Below are positions 15,801-23,751 of a stretch of DNA of 64,000 nt, in pieces. Each line of letters starts with the position of its first letter. Positions within the stretch are counted from its first letter, which is position 1. The notes below the pieces were generated by a model. That model saw nothing but the letters and a program-made list of their open reading frames with translations. It did no database searches and was not told where the DNA came from. The DNA is from Adhaeribacter radiodurans (GTDB lineage Bacteria; Bacteroidota; Bacteroidia; Cytophagales; Hymenobacteraceae), in contig NZ_CP055153.1 in NCBI RefSeq assembly GCF_014075995.1, forward strand, positions 1,488,001 to 1,552,000, read 5' to 3'. The translations under genes were made by a program, and so were the position numbers.

Positions 15801-17420
15801 TTAAAAGTCTTTTCTTAACCTCTTATTTAATAATTTATTTTTTATTAACCTAATTTTAATTAAATCATCATTATTACATAATAAAAGTTTAGATAGAGTA
15901 AGATTATCATTGAGATTAGTAATTTCATCTATATTAATTTTAGATCTAAATGCTTCAGTAAAAGTATCAAAATACGATTTAGTAACAGTTGTATATGGTA
16001 TAGGTAGCCCTTTAAATTCGCTGGGAGTAAGTTCTAAAACACCTCCACCATAATATCTTCCTTCTAGCTCTGCAAATGTTAAGGTTAAAGAGTTGTAAAA
16101 ACTTACAACAACGCTTTCAATTGTAAATTCTGGTTTTACATCAACCATATAAGCTGAATCAGTAACATATGCTTTTGCAGAGTTAATTAAAAATTTGGGG
16201 TAATTATGACTTCTTTTGAAAAAGAATGCATCACTAGCTTTTGAAGGAACATTAGGTATCAAATACCATATTTTACGGTTTCTACACTTATATCTAAAAG
16301 GTAATCCTTTCTCTTCTCCAATTGATAAGTATTCTAATAAAGATTTGGAACCATTGTCAGGGACTTCGTCAGAAAGCATTAAAAACTTTGATGGCTTTTT
16401 AGACTCAATTAAGTTCATCATATCATTGTAAGTAAACAATAACTTGCCATTAACAAACTGTCCTTTTTGAACAATTGGAATAGTGAATTCTGATAAATTA
16501 TAATTTTTTTCAGTTTCAGATGTGATTATGAAAAAGCTATTTGCTGCAGTTACAACTCCTGGCTTTGATATGCAGTAATTACTTATAGGACTTAAATTAT
16601 TTTTTAAATTATGTAAAAATTGAATTTCATCCTGATCCAAGATGTGGTGGCTCCATTTGGTATTAGTAGAAATTAATATGTTATTAGAAGCAAGAGTAAA
16701 GTTGCTTGTTGTCAACTGATCTTTATCTTTGATTCTTGAGTAAAAAAGCCCTGGATCGTTAGACTTTTTATAACAGAATAATAAAATAGTGTCTTGACCA
16801 ATTGATTCAAATAATAGTTGGTCAAATGTAAATATTTCAATTCTTTGGAAATGTATAGCTAAAAAACTTCTTATAAATTCTGAGGACTTATGCTGTAATA
16901 AATCAGCAGGTAATACAAAGGAAAGAATTCCTTGGCTGTCTAAAATCAATGAACAACTAAAGAGGAAACTACTCCATATATTGTTAATAGAATTATTCAG
17001 TCCTACAGAAGAATGGATTTCTTTACAAATACTAATTTGCTCCTCATTTAGTAATTCCTTTTTAATGTAGGGTGGATTTCCTATGATTAAAGAAAATTTA
17101 ATGTTGTTAGTCTTTTGCCATTTTAAATAATCTTGATTTACGATATCAAATGTTATGTTTGCTATGGTGCTATTTGAAGCTGCATCCTTAGCCTTAAGAT
17201 ACTCGCATTCAACTTTTTCAACAGCAAAAAATTCAATTGTATTTAGCCCTTTAGGGATTTTTACTGAACTTAAAGCTCTAATAAATTCACCATCTCCTAC
17301 ACTAGGCTCGAGAACTTTTATAGAACTTTTATCTTGAATTTTTCTAAATGAATGCTTAACTATAAACGTTGAAAGAATTGATGGAGTATAGTATGAACCA
17401 ATCTTTTTCTTAGTAGTCAC
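15801..17420 (-). CDS. N6-adenine DNA methyltransferase (gamma class, Eco57I/TaqI-like)
   Basis: A 539-residue methyltransferase. Motif X is GSYYTPSILSTFIV (near 8), motif I is VLEPSVGDGEFI (36-47; SAM binding) and motif IV is IIGNPPYIKK (112-121; NPPY, adenine N6 target). The order X-I-IV places it in the gamma class. The second half (about 250-500) is a probable target-recognition domain, including GLPIPYTTV near the end as in Type IIG and Type I-like enzymes. No nuclease motif is seen in the chain. It overlaps the HNH gene by 4 bases (ATGA type), so the two are translationally coupled. Expected role: mark host DNA, or make the mark read by the partner proteins. Confidence 0.9.
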   Translation of the reverse strand: MTTKKKIGSYYTPSILSTFIVKHSFRKIQDKSSIKVLEPSVGDGEFIRALSSVKIPKGLNTIEFFAVEKVECEYLKAKDAASNSTIANITFDIVNQDYLKWQKTNNIKFSLIIGNPPYIKKELLNEEQISICKEIHSSVGLNNSINNIWSSFLFSCSLILDSQGILSFVLPADLLQHKSSEFIRSFLAIHFQRIEIFTFDQLLFESIGQDTILLFCYKKSNDPGLFYSRIKDKDQLTTSNFTLASNNILISTNTKWSHHILDQDEIQFLHNLKNNLSPISNYCISKPGVVTAANSFFIITSETEKNYNLSEFTIPIVQKGQFVNGKLLFTYNDMMNLIESKKPSKFLMLSDEVPDNGSKSLLEYLSIGEEKGLPFRYKCRNRKIWYLIPNVPSKASDAFFFKRSHNYPKFLINSAKAYVTDSAYMVDVKPEFTIESVVVSFYNSLTLTFAELEGRYYGGGVLELTPSEFKGLPIPYTTVTKSYFDTFTEAFRSKINIDEITNLNDNLTLSKLLLCNNDDLIKIRLIKNKLLNKRLRKDF

Positions 17421-18079
17421 TTTGTTTTTCTGATATCTAATAAGGAATAAGGCCTGATAGTTCTACGTTGATTATCAAGCTTTAAAATATTTGTTTTAAC
17501 TAAATCTATTTTACGTAAAACATCTAGAATAAAAGATAAATTATCTGAGTCATCACTTAGTATTTGAATGAGACTCGATATATTTTCAATCAATTTGGAA
17601 CATTTATATCTTAAAACACTTTCCCTTCTCTCGAAGATTAGTTGAGGACGATTTAAAAATAGTCTAGTAATCAAGTACCTAGACGCTGTAAATTTCCCCA
17701 CTAGCCTAAAATCAGAATTGGCTTCAAATATACTATTATAATTTGTTTTAGATGGATCAGGATAACAAACTTTATTTAAATCATCAGAATCACAGGGCCA
17801 ATCATCGCTTTTGAACTTATTACAAATGGGACATGCTAAAAATAAATTACATATATCATTTTCTAAATGTCTAAATTTAGATTGAGGTTTATAATGTTCA
17901 ATATGGTAATTATTTATTCCTCCAAATTGAGCTTCGTGTATAGAACAGTAAACACATTGGTGAAAGCATTCAGAAGCTATTTGTTCTTTCCATTCAGAAT
18001 AGGTTCCTGTAAGTGGTTGTTTTGAAGGGGCTTTATGAACCTTCTTCCACTTCAGGCATTGTTCTAAATCATTGTTCAT
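17417..18079 (-). CDS. HNH endonuclease (TIGR02646/PtuB-like)
   Basis: A 220-residue HNH nuclease. A zinc-binding pair CVYC (42-45) is followed by the core YHIEHYKP (His59, Glu61, His62), then CPIC (83-86) and Asn87 in NLFLACPICNKFKSDDWP, giving the complete beta-beta-alpha-metal fold. The arrangement is like that of PtuB/TIGR02646 nucleases found with Septu and some retron systems. The C-terminal helical part (about 120-220) has no motif. Its start overlaps the response regulator gene by 11 bases and its end overlaps the methyltransferase gene by 4 bases. Likely effector that cuts DNA; whether it cuts invading or host DNA is unknown. Confidence 0.88.
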   Translation of the reverse strand: MNNDLEQCLKWKKVHKAPSKQPLTGTYSEWKEQIASECFHQCVYCSIHEAQFGGINNYHIEHYKPQSKFRHLENDICNLFLACPICNKFKSDDWPCDSDDLNKVCYPDPSKTNYNSIFEANSDFRLVGKFTASRYLITRLFLNRPQLIFERRESVLRYKCSKLIENISSLIQILSDDSDNLSFILDVLRKIDLVKTNILKLDNQRRTIRPYSLLDIRKTK

Positions 18080-18740
18080 TAATCTTTTTAATCTTTTCTT
18101 CTAAGATTCTTTTAATGTCATTTAAAGAATTTACTTGGCTTTCATACTCATCAAGCCAAGTATTACGATCTTTTAAGCTATCCATCATTGGTAAATGAAG
18201 CTTCGTTTGTAAGGCTTGTAATCTTTGAATATCATCTTCATCGCTTTGACCAGAAGCTACTTTCCTAGTAAGTTCGTCATAAGTGGAAAGTTCCTTTTCG
18301 TTTTCTTTTAAATATCTCTGGCTTGCTCTTATGATAATTTCAACGTATTTAGAAGCTTTATTTTTATCAGCAAAGTCTCTCTTTCTAATAATACTATCAA
18401 ATTCGTTAAATTCATGTTGTAAGTCATCATCAGCTGTATATGCTGATAGAGTATAGATTGGCATATCTTTAAACCTTTCTCTAAGGGCTCTCACCAATTC
18501 ACTACCCCTATATTTTACAGGACCTTTTCCATTTTCTCGACCATTAAATAACCTTTCATCAAGGATTATCACGCAAATGTCATTCTCTTCAATCCAAGGA
18601 AAGTAATAGGCAAAATCTTGAAATGGAAAAATATCTATAACTTCTAAAGTGCTGCCACTTTTCCTTAGCATTTTGGAAAGCTTTATACTAAGGCTTTCTC
18701 TGATCTCTTTATCATCATCAACAAAAGCAATTTTTGCCAT
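18069..18740 (-). CDS. Response regulator receiver with coiled-coil output, no DNA-binding domain
   Basis: Residues 1-125 form a receiver domain: acidic cluster VDDD (7-10), phosphoacceptor Asp61 in IILDERL, Ser/Thr switch TLSAYT (97-102) and Lys120 in IIRKRD. An insertion GRENGKGPVKYRG (67-79) follows the phosphorylation site. Residues about 130-223 are charged and helical (ELTRKVASGQSDEDDIQ, IKRILEEKIKKINEQ) and contain no helix-turn-helix, so output is likely by protein contact rather than transcription. It lies 11 bases downstream of the double-GHKL protein and overlaps the HNH gene, which argues that phosphorylation controls the nuclease or methyltransferase. Confidence 0.88.
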   Translation of the reverse strand: MAKIAFVDDDKEIRESLSIKLSKMLRKSGSTLEVIDIFPFQDFAYYFPWIEENDICVIILDERLFNGRENGKGPVKYRGSELVRALRERFKDMPIYTLSAYTADDDLQHEFNEFDSIIRKRDFADKNKASKYVEIIIRASQRYLKENEKELSTYDELTRKVASGQSDEDDIQRLQALQTKLHLPMMDSLKDRNTWLDEYESQVNSLNDIKRILEEKIKKINEQ

Positions 18741-18751
18741 TTTAATTTATT

Positions 18752-21094
18752 TTATTTTTCTATAGGTAACCAAACTTCGAAAAGAGCGCCTTTTAAAACA
18801 GTATCTCTATTAACTTTAATATTACCTTTTAAATCATCTACTATAGATTTAACTACTGTTAATCCTAATCCAGTACCAATACTTTTGCTTTGATTAGTCG
18901 CAATCGCTTTTGTAGAGAATAGTGGTTCAAAAATCCTGTGTATATGTTCATCAGCTATTCCAGGACCTGAATCTGAAACTGATATCTTATATCCTCTTGT
19001 ACTATCTAAATCTTCTCGAGATATGTTAATTAATACTTTTCTATCATCTCCATTTTGAGTACAGGCGGTATATGAATTTGTTAGCAGATTTATAAGTAAT
19101 GATTCTATATCCATTTGATAAGTCTTTGTTACCAATGAATCACCTTCAACTTTTAATAAAATTGATGCAGCTTCAAAGACAGGTCTAAGCTCCTTTACAA
19201 CATTCTCAACAGTTTTTTTTATATTAACTGGTTTTTTGCTCCTCTTTTCTTTTTGAACTCTTGTTAATGCAAAAGCTCCCCATGCAGAAATTTTATTCGA
19301 ATTCTTGACTGCTTTATTTAGTTCAGAATTAACAATGTCCAAGTCTGGCTCGAATTCTTCTATTTCTGATATTGCGTTGTCTAAAGCAATCCTAAAGGCA
19401 GACATAGCATTTTCAGTTTCATGGCCAAACACCGCAGATGATATACCAATTGTTGCTAAGCCTCCCAAAACTCTTTGCCAATTTAATAATCCTGTTATTG
19501 TATTATTTACTTCATTAGAAATAGTGTCAACTTGCTCAATGCTGTTTGATAAGGGTTTAAGTAACTGGACTGGCTTTATTTCAGCACCCCCTTTCTCTAT
19601 TGTTTCTTTTAATGTGTTTAACCCTCCTTTTACATCAATAAGTTTTTGGTTTATTTGTTCAGCTTCTTCATTAAAAGATTTTTTTGTCTTTTTATTTTGT
19701 TCTTTTTTCTCTATGCTAGGATATAATTTGGATCTATATGATTCTAGCATATTGATTGAAGCTAAAGTTAAATTTCTAAGTTCATAAAAGGATTCTGATT
19801 CAATTAGACCTTCTCTTGCAGCGCTATCAGATAATGCTATGTTTGTATCCCTTGAAATAAAGACTGCTCCAATTAGTTGGTTAGGGGTAACTTTATAATC
19901 TTCTGCTCTACTTATTCCAGCAGGGTTTTTAGCCTTTCTTTCTGCTAGATCTAACCAATCATAACCAAATTGAGAATTAGAAAATCCATATGGTTTGACT
20001 GCAATGTTATCACGATAAATTTTTACTCCTACATTAGTGTCTAAAAATTCACGTAAATCAGACAGTTTAAAATCACTACTCGCAACTGAAGCTCCAGTTC
20101 TTAAAAAGAAAAGTAATTTGATTGTTACTGGGCCACATTTTAAATCCTCAACATAGCCCTTGAAATCTTTTGGAATAATTCCAATTTTCTGTAGTAATGT
20201 TTTCCATTCAACAATACTAGTTGTTTCATTATTAGTATATTTATCCTTGATACTATAAATTATATTAGGGCCCTTGCCATCATAGATTGCAGTTAATTGT
20301 ATTTCAGCTAAGTTATAAAAGTCAGAGTTTACTCTTGTAGAAAAGGAAGGTAATACATCGTTTTTAAGGTTAATTACAAAATCTTCAACTTCATTAAATG
20401 GAGGAGTTAATGATGACAATTCATTAAATAAATTTATAATATTATTTGGTGTCCACGTTTGACGTAGTTTAGTTATTTTAATCTCAGTGCCAGTATCACT
20501 AACAACACCATTTGTGTCTGGTATATTTATAGATTCAGGATGTATTACTTCTACATTAATGTCAAAGATATCTTTTCCTTCTTTGTCAAATTCATCCCAA
20601 TTTACTTTTAAACCTATAATGCCATCCTCTTTTGTTTTAGTAATTAACTCCAATTCGGCTCCTAATCGATCTGTGGATATCCTTCCTATGCCCTTTTCTC
20701 CAGTTCGTCTCCTCCCATATCCGCTTGTTTTTTCTTTTCTTTTTTTCGAAAATCCAATTCTAAGCCAGTTGTTAAATAACTCGTCTTTAGACATTCCAAA
20801 TCCATTGTCAGCCACTCTGATTATATCGCTTCCATTGTTGCATAATATTTCAATTTCAACATTGTGCGAATCAGCGTCATAGCTATTTTTTACTAATTCT
20901 ATTAAGGCTGTAGCATGATCTTTTATACTATCCCTTCCCAAGTGTATAAGAGTTTTTGCATCAACAAAGAATCGTTGGAATCTATCATCAAACTTGGACA
21001 ATTCATTAGATAACTTAAAAATGGCTCTTATATCAGTTTCGTCAGCATCTAACAAATGTTTAAGCTTATCCTTTACTTCTTCCTTTGATTCCAT
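18752..21094 (-). CDS. Double GHKL ATPase: HSP90/MORC-like N-terminal ATPase plus histidine-kinase C-terminus
   Basis: A 780-residue cytoplasmic protein with two ATP-binding Bergerat modules. The N-terminal one (about 40-210) has ALIELVKNSYDAD (Glu66, Asn70, Asp73), VADNGFGM (95-101) and TGEKGIGRIS (131-140), the pattern of HSP90/MutL/MORC GHKL ATPases; it is followed by a transducer-like region to about 420. A coiled coil (about 450-530) leads to a kinase-like part with a candidate phosphoacceptor, FGHETENAM (His558), N-box NLLTNSYTA (Asn673), DSGPGI (708-713) and GTGLGLT (740-746). No membrane or sensor domain is present. The adjacent receiver gene makes a phosphorelay likely. Iyer and Aravind described MORC/MutL-like ATPases in restriction-modification operons, which supports a role in DNA defence. 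Confidence 0.9.
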   Translation of the reverse strand: MESKEEVKDKLKHLLDADETDIRAIFKLSNELSKFDDRFQRFFVDAKTLIHLGRDSIKDHATALIELVKNSYDADSHNVEIEILCNNGSDIIRVADNGFGMSKDELFNNWLRIGFSKKRKEKTSGYGRRRTGEKGIGRISTDRLGAELELITKTKEDGIIGLKVNWDEFDKEGKDIFDINVEVIHPESINIPDTNGVVSDTGTEIKITKLRQTWTPNNIINLFNELSSLTPPFNEVEDFVINLKNDVLPSFSTRVNSDFYNLAEIQLTAIYDGKGPNIIYSIKDKYTNNETTSIVEWKTLLQKIGIIPKDFKGYVEDLKCGPVTIKLLFFLRTGASVASSDFKLSDLREFLDTNVGVKIYRDNIAVKPYGFSNSQFGYDWLDLAERKAKNPAGISRAEDYKVTPNQLIGAVFISRDTNIALSDSAAREGLIESESFYELRNLTLASINMLESYRSKLYPSIEKKEQNKKTKKSFNEEAEQINQKLIDVKGGLNTLKETIEKGGAEIKPVQLLKPLSNSIEQVDTISNEVNNTITGLLNWQRVLGGLATIGISSAVFGHETENAMSAFRIALDNAISEIEEFEPDLDIVNSELNKAVKNSNKISAWGAFALTRVQKEKRSKKPVNIKKTVENVVKELRPVFEAASILLKVEGDSLVTKTYQMDIESLLINLLTNSYTACTQNGDDRKVLINISREDLDSTRGYKISVSDSGPGIADEHIHRIFEPLFSTKAIATNQSKSIGTGLGLTVVKSIVDDLKGNIKVNRDTVLKGALFEVWLPIEK

Positions 21095-21382
21095 ACAAAA
21101 TTTTAAGTGACATCTTTAGTTTATACTTTCTTTTAAGTTTCTTTATTATAAAATACTTATATATTCTAATTATATGAAGGAAATGATTACCAAGCAAATA
21201 TTATTGCTTAGCCTTACATTATTTCTTATACTTTATGTTTGTTTATTATTGAGTACTGAGCTTTTTAATGTGTAGTAATTATATGTATTCTAATATACTT
21301 GTATGTTTTTTAATTATTATGTATTCTAAATTGCTTTTTACTTGAGATTATCAAGGAAATATATAATATTTTTTCTATATAA
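21095..21382 (-). promoter_or_regulatory. Promoter region of the four-gene operon (not resolved)
   Basis: A very AT-rich stretch upstream of the double-GHKL gene, which should hold the operon promoter because the next minus-strand gene ends at 21383. No full TTG-N19-TAnnTTTG match was found by eye. Confidence 0.35.
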
Positions 21383-22096
21383 CTAAGTATATATATTTTT
21401 GGTTCTATATAAAGCGATGTTTGATTCTTTATTTATTTGTATGTCAATCAATGAAGCTTTATCTTTTTGTTTTGGCTTATAGTTAGGTAACTGAATCAAT
21501 ACCCAAGTAAAACTTAGTATACCAATCCCCCAATACCAGTGCTGAAGCGTTACAACATAGGAAAGAGGGATGCCTTTAAATGCATGGTAGAATGGTAATT
21601 CATAAATTTCATACTTTTTGGAGGTTCCAGTTCTAGGTGACTTAAGTCTCATTTGACTACCATATGTTGCATATATTCTTAAAGAGATGGAAGGTAATGA
21701 GGATAATACCCAAGCACTACAAATTAATGCTACTCCAAAGAGAAGAGCAGTTACTAATACAAATGGTTCTTTCTCTATTCCTGGTCTATTATTTATTAAT
21801 AGAGCAAGGCCTCCTAAGGCAGCTGTCTGGATACCTGATAACCATTTCGCCCAATCTGATAAACGTTCTAATGCATCCTTTGCACCTTCAAAGGTTGGAT
21901 TCTTTATCAATGCAGCACCTTTCATGTTGTGATTAGCTTTAAAAATAATTATAGCAATTAAACATATAGCAGCCAGAGTTGAAATTGCTACCCAAATCTG
22001 CTCATGGGTAAGTAGATAGAAAGCTATGGCAATAAAAACCATAGAAATTAAGTCTAATACTAAAACATAATTGATATGCCAGAAATGCTGTTTCAT
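21383..22096 (-). CDS. Polytopic membrane protein of unknown function (237 aa)
   Basis: About five hydrophobic helices are visible (near residues 9-29, 33-52, 86-104, 111-134 and 186-206), with a soluble loop of about 50 residues between the fourth and fifth (SLRIYATYGSQMRLKSPRTGTSKKYEIYE) and a charged C-terminus. I do not recognise the family. It stands between the integrase and the defence-like operon on the same strand, with a 288-base gap to the operon, so it may be a separate unit or an additional component such as a membrane effector. The ATG at 22096 is followed by a short aromatic lead (MKQHFWHINYVLV). Confidence 0.75.
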   Translation of the reverse strand: MKQHFWHINYVLVLDLISMVFIAIAFYLLTHEQIWVAISTLAAICLIAIIIFKANHNMKGAALIKNPTFEGAKDALERLSDWAKWLSGIQTAALGGLALLINNRPGIEKEPFVLVTALLFGVALICSAWVLSSLPSISLRIYATYGSQMRLKSPRTGTSKKYEIYELPFYHAFKGIPLSYVVTLQHWYWGIGILSFTWVLIQLPNYKPKQKDKASLIDIQINKESNIALYRTKNIYT

Positions 22097-22199
22097 AGAA
22101 CTCCCATTTTTTAGTTAATACCTAACCTTTATCAATATACAAAAGACTAGTAATCAGACAAGGTACTGATTTAAATGATACATCTTTTAACTCATTACC

Positions 22200-23339
22200 T
22201 CATATTAATCCAAGTTCAGGCATTACTGAGTTCTCTAATTGTATTACCCCAATACTTCGCAAATAGGTTAAGGTAGTAGTCATACTAGAATGGTCAAGCA
22301 ACTGCTGAAGCAACTTGAGATTCTGAGAACGTTCGAACACATTTACTGAAGCAGCATGACGAAAGCTATACAAGGTTTGGTTAGGCCCAATTAGCTCTAA
22401 TTGTAGCATTCTTACTTTTGCCCTGGACCACACTGTGTTAAAGTAAGAATCATTAAAGGGCAAGGAATTACCAGTAAAGATGTACTGTTCTGGTAATAGC
22501 TCATGTATCTTCCTGTTTAGAAGCTCTTGTTTAACAAACTCTGGAACTGGTAAACTTCTTATTCTGCCTCCTTTATTCTCATCACCTGCTAGTATAAAGC
22601 GAGAGAAATATTCATCGAAATGCTTACGTTTAAGCAACCTAATCTCTTGATGAGGGCGAAGAAGCGTGCCATACATTAGTAATGCGCAAAGAAATAGGTT
22701 ATGATAATGCTTTTTAAGATAAGGTAGCACCAGGGACAGTTGTTCAGTGGTATACGCCTGATGAAGCACTGCCTTTGCTTTACGCTTTGTTGTAGCAAAT
22801 ACAGGATTAGATTGGCAGTATCCCTGATTAACCAACTTGGAGAACAATGCAGCAAATGTTCTTCTCTTATTTTGGTAGTATGTTCCTGAAGAAGAGAACT
22901 GTTGTAGAAATCGCTCCACATCAGCAGATGTAACTTGGTTTGGTAATACATTTTCTCTTTTACTCTTTTCAAGGAACTGTGTGAACTGTTCAGCAACGCT
23001 CCTTATATCACGTTTATAAGTCTTGCTATAAGAACTATTATCTATCTCTTTAGTAACCCTGTGTAATAGTTCAATAAAAGAGGGTTGTTTAGGCTTAGGT
23101 AGTGACTCTGCCTCTTTAGTCTCAGGCGACCAGCCTTTCAACAGGGCTCGTGAATACTCCCTTTGTAGTTGTTTTAACAGGCGTTCACGTTCACTATAGG
23201 TTTTAGCATTATTGGGAAAGCAGGAAATGTTTAGAGCTTTCCCATTGTAATAACGACAGCGTTTGCCATTGTAATAGAAGAGGATATAACTTCTTTGAGC
23301 TACATCCTTAGGATTGTGGATCTGTGGGTCAGTGTACAT
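22200..23339 (-). CDS. Tyrosine recombinase / integrase of the tRNA-Phe element
   Basis: A 379-residue Bacteroidota-type phage integrase. N-terminal arm-binding region (1-75), SAM-like core-binding domain (about 88-175), catalytic domain (about 195-375). Catalytic residues: Arg228 (GTLLRPHQEI), Lys256 region (DENKGGRIR), YSFRHAAS with Tyr324 in place of the first His and Arg327, His350 in LDHSSMTTTLTYLR, and nucleophile Tyr359. The Y-for-H change at the HxxR box is common in this group. The gene lies 95 bases from attR and reads away from it. Candidate arm sites lie at 10887 and 23363. No excisionase gene is evident. Confidence 0.95.
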   Translation of the reverse strand: MYTDPQIHNPKDVAQRSYILFYYNGKRCRYYNGKALNISCFPNNAKTYSERERLLKQLQREYSRALLKGWSPETKEAESLPKPKQPSFIELLHRVTKEIDNSSYSKTYKRDIRSVAEQFTQFLEKSKRENVLPNQVTSADVERFLQQFSSSGTYYQNKRRTFAALFSKLVNQGYCQSNPVFATTKRKAKAVLHQAYTTEQLSLVLPYLKKHYHNLFLCALLMYGTLLRPHQEIRLLKRKHFDEYFSRFILAGDENKGGRIRSLPVPEFVKQELLNRKIHELLPEQYIFTGNSLPFNDSYFNTVWSRAKVRMLQLELIGPNQTLYSFRHAASVNVFERSQNLKLLQQLLDHSSMTTTLTYLRSIGVIQLENSVMPELGLI

Positions 23340-23362
23340 AAGCAGTCTTATAAGGTTACTGC

Positions 23363-23380
23363 CTCACCTACTGACTCACT
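23363..23380 (+). repeat. Right arm-type direct repeat
   Basis: CTCACCTACTGACTCACT, 17 of 18 bases identical to 10887-10904, located between the integrase start and attR. Confidence 0.6.
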
Positions 23381-23434
23381 TAGGTTAATCTCTACTAAAA
23401 CATGCTCCTTTTAGCTTAAAAACAGCTTTTAGGA

Positions 23435-23490
23435 GGTAGAGCAAAGGACTGAAAATCCTTGTGTCGTTGGTTCGATTCCAATCATCACCA
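23435..23490 (+). pseudogene. 3' fragment of tRNA-Phe left by integration
   Basis: The last 56 bases of tRNA-Phe (end of the D arm to discriminator A) without the acceptor 5' strand. It is the original chromosomal 3' end, displaced by the element, and cannot fold into a tRNA. Confidence 0.92.
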
Positions 23491-23495
23491 CGAAA
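23435..23495 (+). repeat. attR, right copy of the 61-bp direct repeat
   Basis: Identical to 10672-10732. It marks the right border of the element, 12,763 bases from the left copy. Confidence 0.92.
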
Positions 23496-23497
23496 AT

Positions 23498-23529
23498 AAA
23501 AAGCCCCGGATTTTTCTGGGGCTTTTTTT
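23498..23529 (+). terminator. Original tRNA-Phe terminator, displaced
   Basis: AAAAAGCCCC and GGGGCTTTTTTT pair around a ten-base loop. It directly follows attR, so before integration it ended the tRNA-Phe transcript. Confidence 0.8.
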
Positions 23530-23751
23530 ATGCTTCATTTTAAAAATAGGCTAAGTTCCTACATACACATAGCACTTCCGTAATAACATATTCTTTACTT
23601 ACTTTTAAAAATTTTAAAGTTTTATACTTAATAAATTTCGCGCTGATTTTTAAAAACTTAGCTATCCTTTAAAAATTTAATTTATTATATATATAATAAT
23701 ATATATTCTGGTTCTTTATTTGTATATGGTATTTCATATATTTATTTACGA

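Larger units (their letters stand above)
10672..23495. mobile_element. Integrated element in tRNA-Phe (about 12.8 kb), satellite- or island-like
   Basis: Bounds are a 61-bp perfect direct repeat (10672-10732 and 23435-23495) that includes the 3' part of tRNA-Phe. A tyrosine integrase (22200-23339) lies beside the right repeat. Contents: three small unknown genes, a VapE-like ATPase, about 0.8 kb of structured noncoding DNA, a four-gene operon (double GHKL ATPase, response regulator, HNH nuclease, DNA methyltransferase) and a membrane protein. The DNA is visibly more AT-rich than the flanks. I see no relaxase, coupling protein, portal, capsid or terminase, so it is neither a self-transmissible ICE nor a complete prophage; integrase plus VapE is the core of phage satellites and similar hitchhiking islands. 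Confidence 0.9.

Noticed and set aside
15801-21094. Classifying the four-gene operon as BREX, DISARM, Septu, Detocs or a standard Type I/II system
   Set aside because: There is no PglZ, BrxC, DrmA/B helicase, PtuA-type ATPase, phosphatase DtcB or HsdR/HsdS; only single parts resemble those systems.
10672-23495. A prophage or conjugative element
   Set aside because: There is no portal, capsid, tail, terminase, relaxase, VirD4 or tra-type gene within the borders; only integrase and VapE-like replication genes are present.
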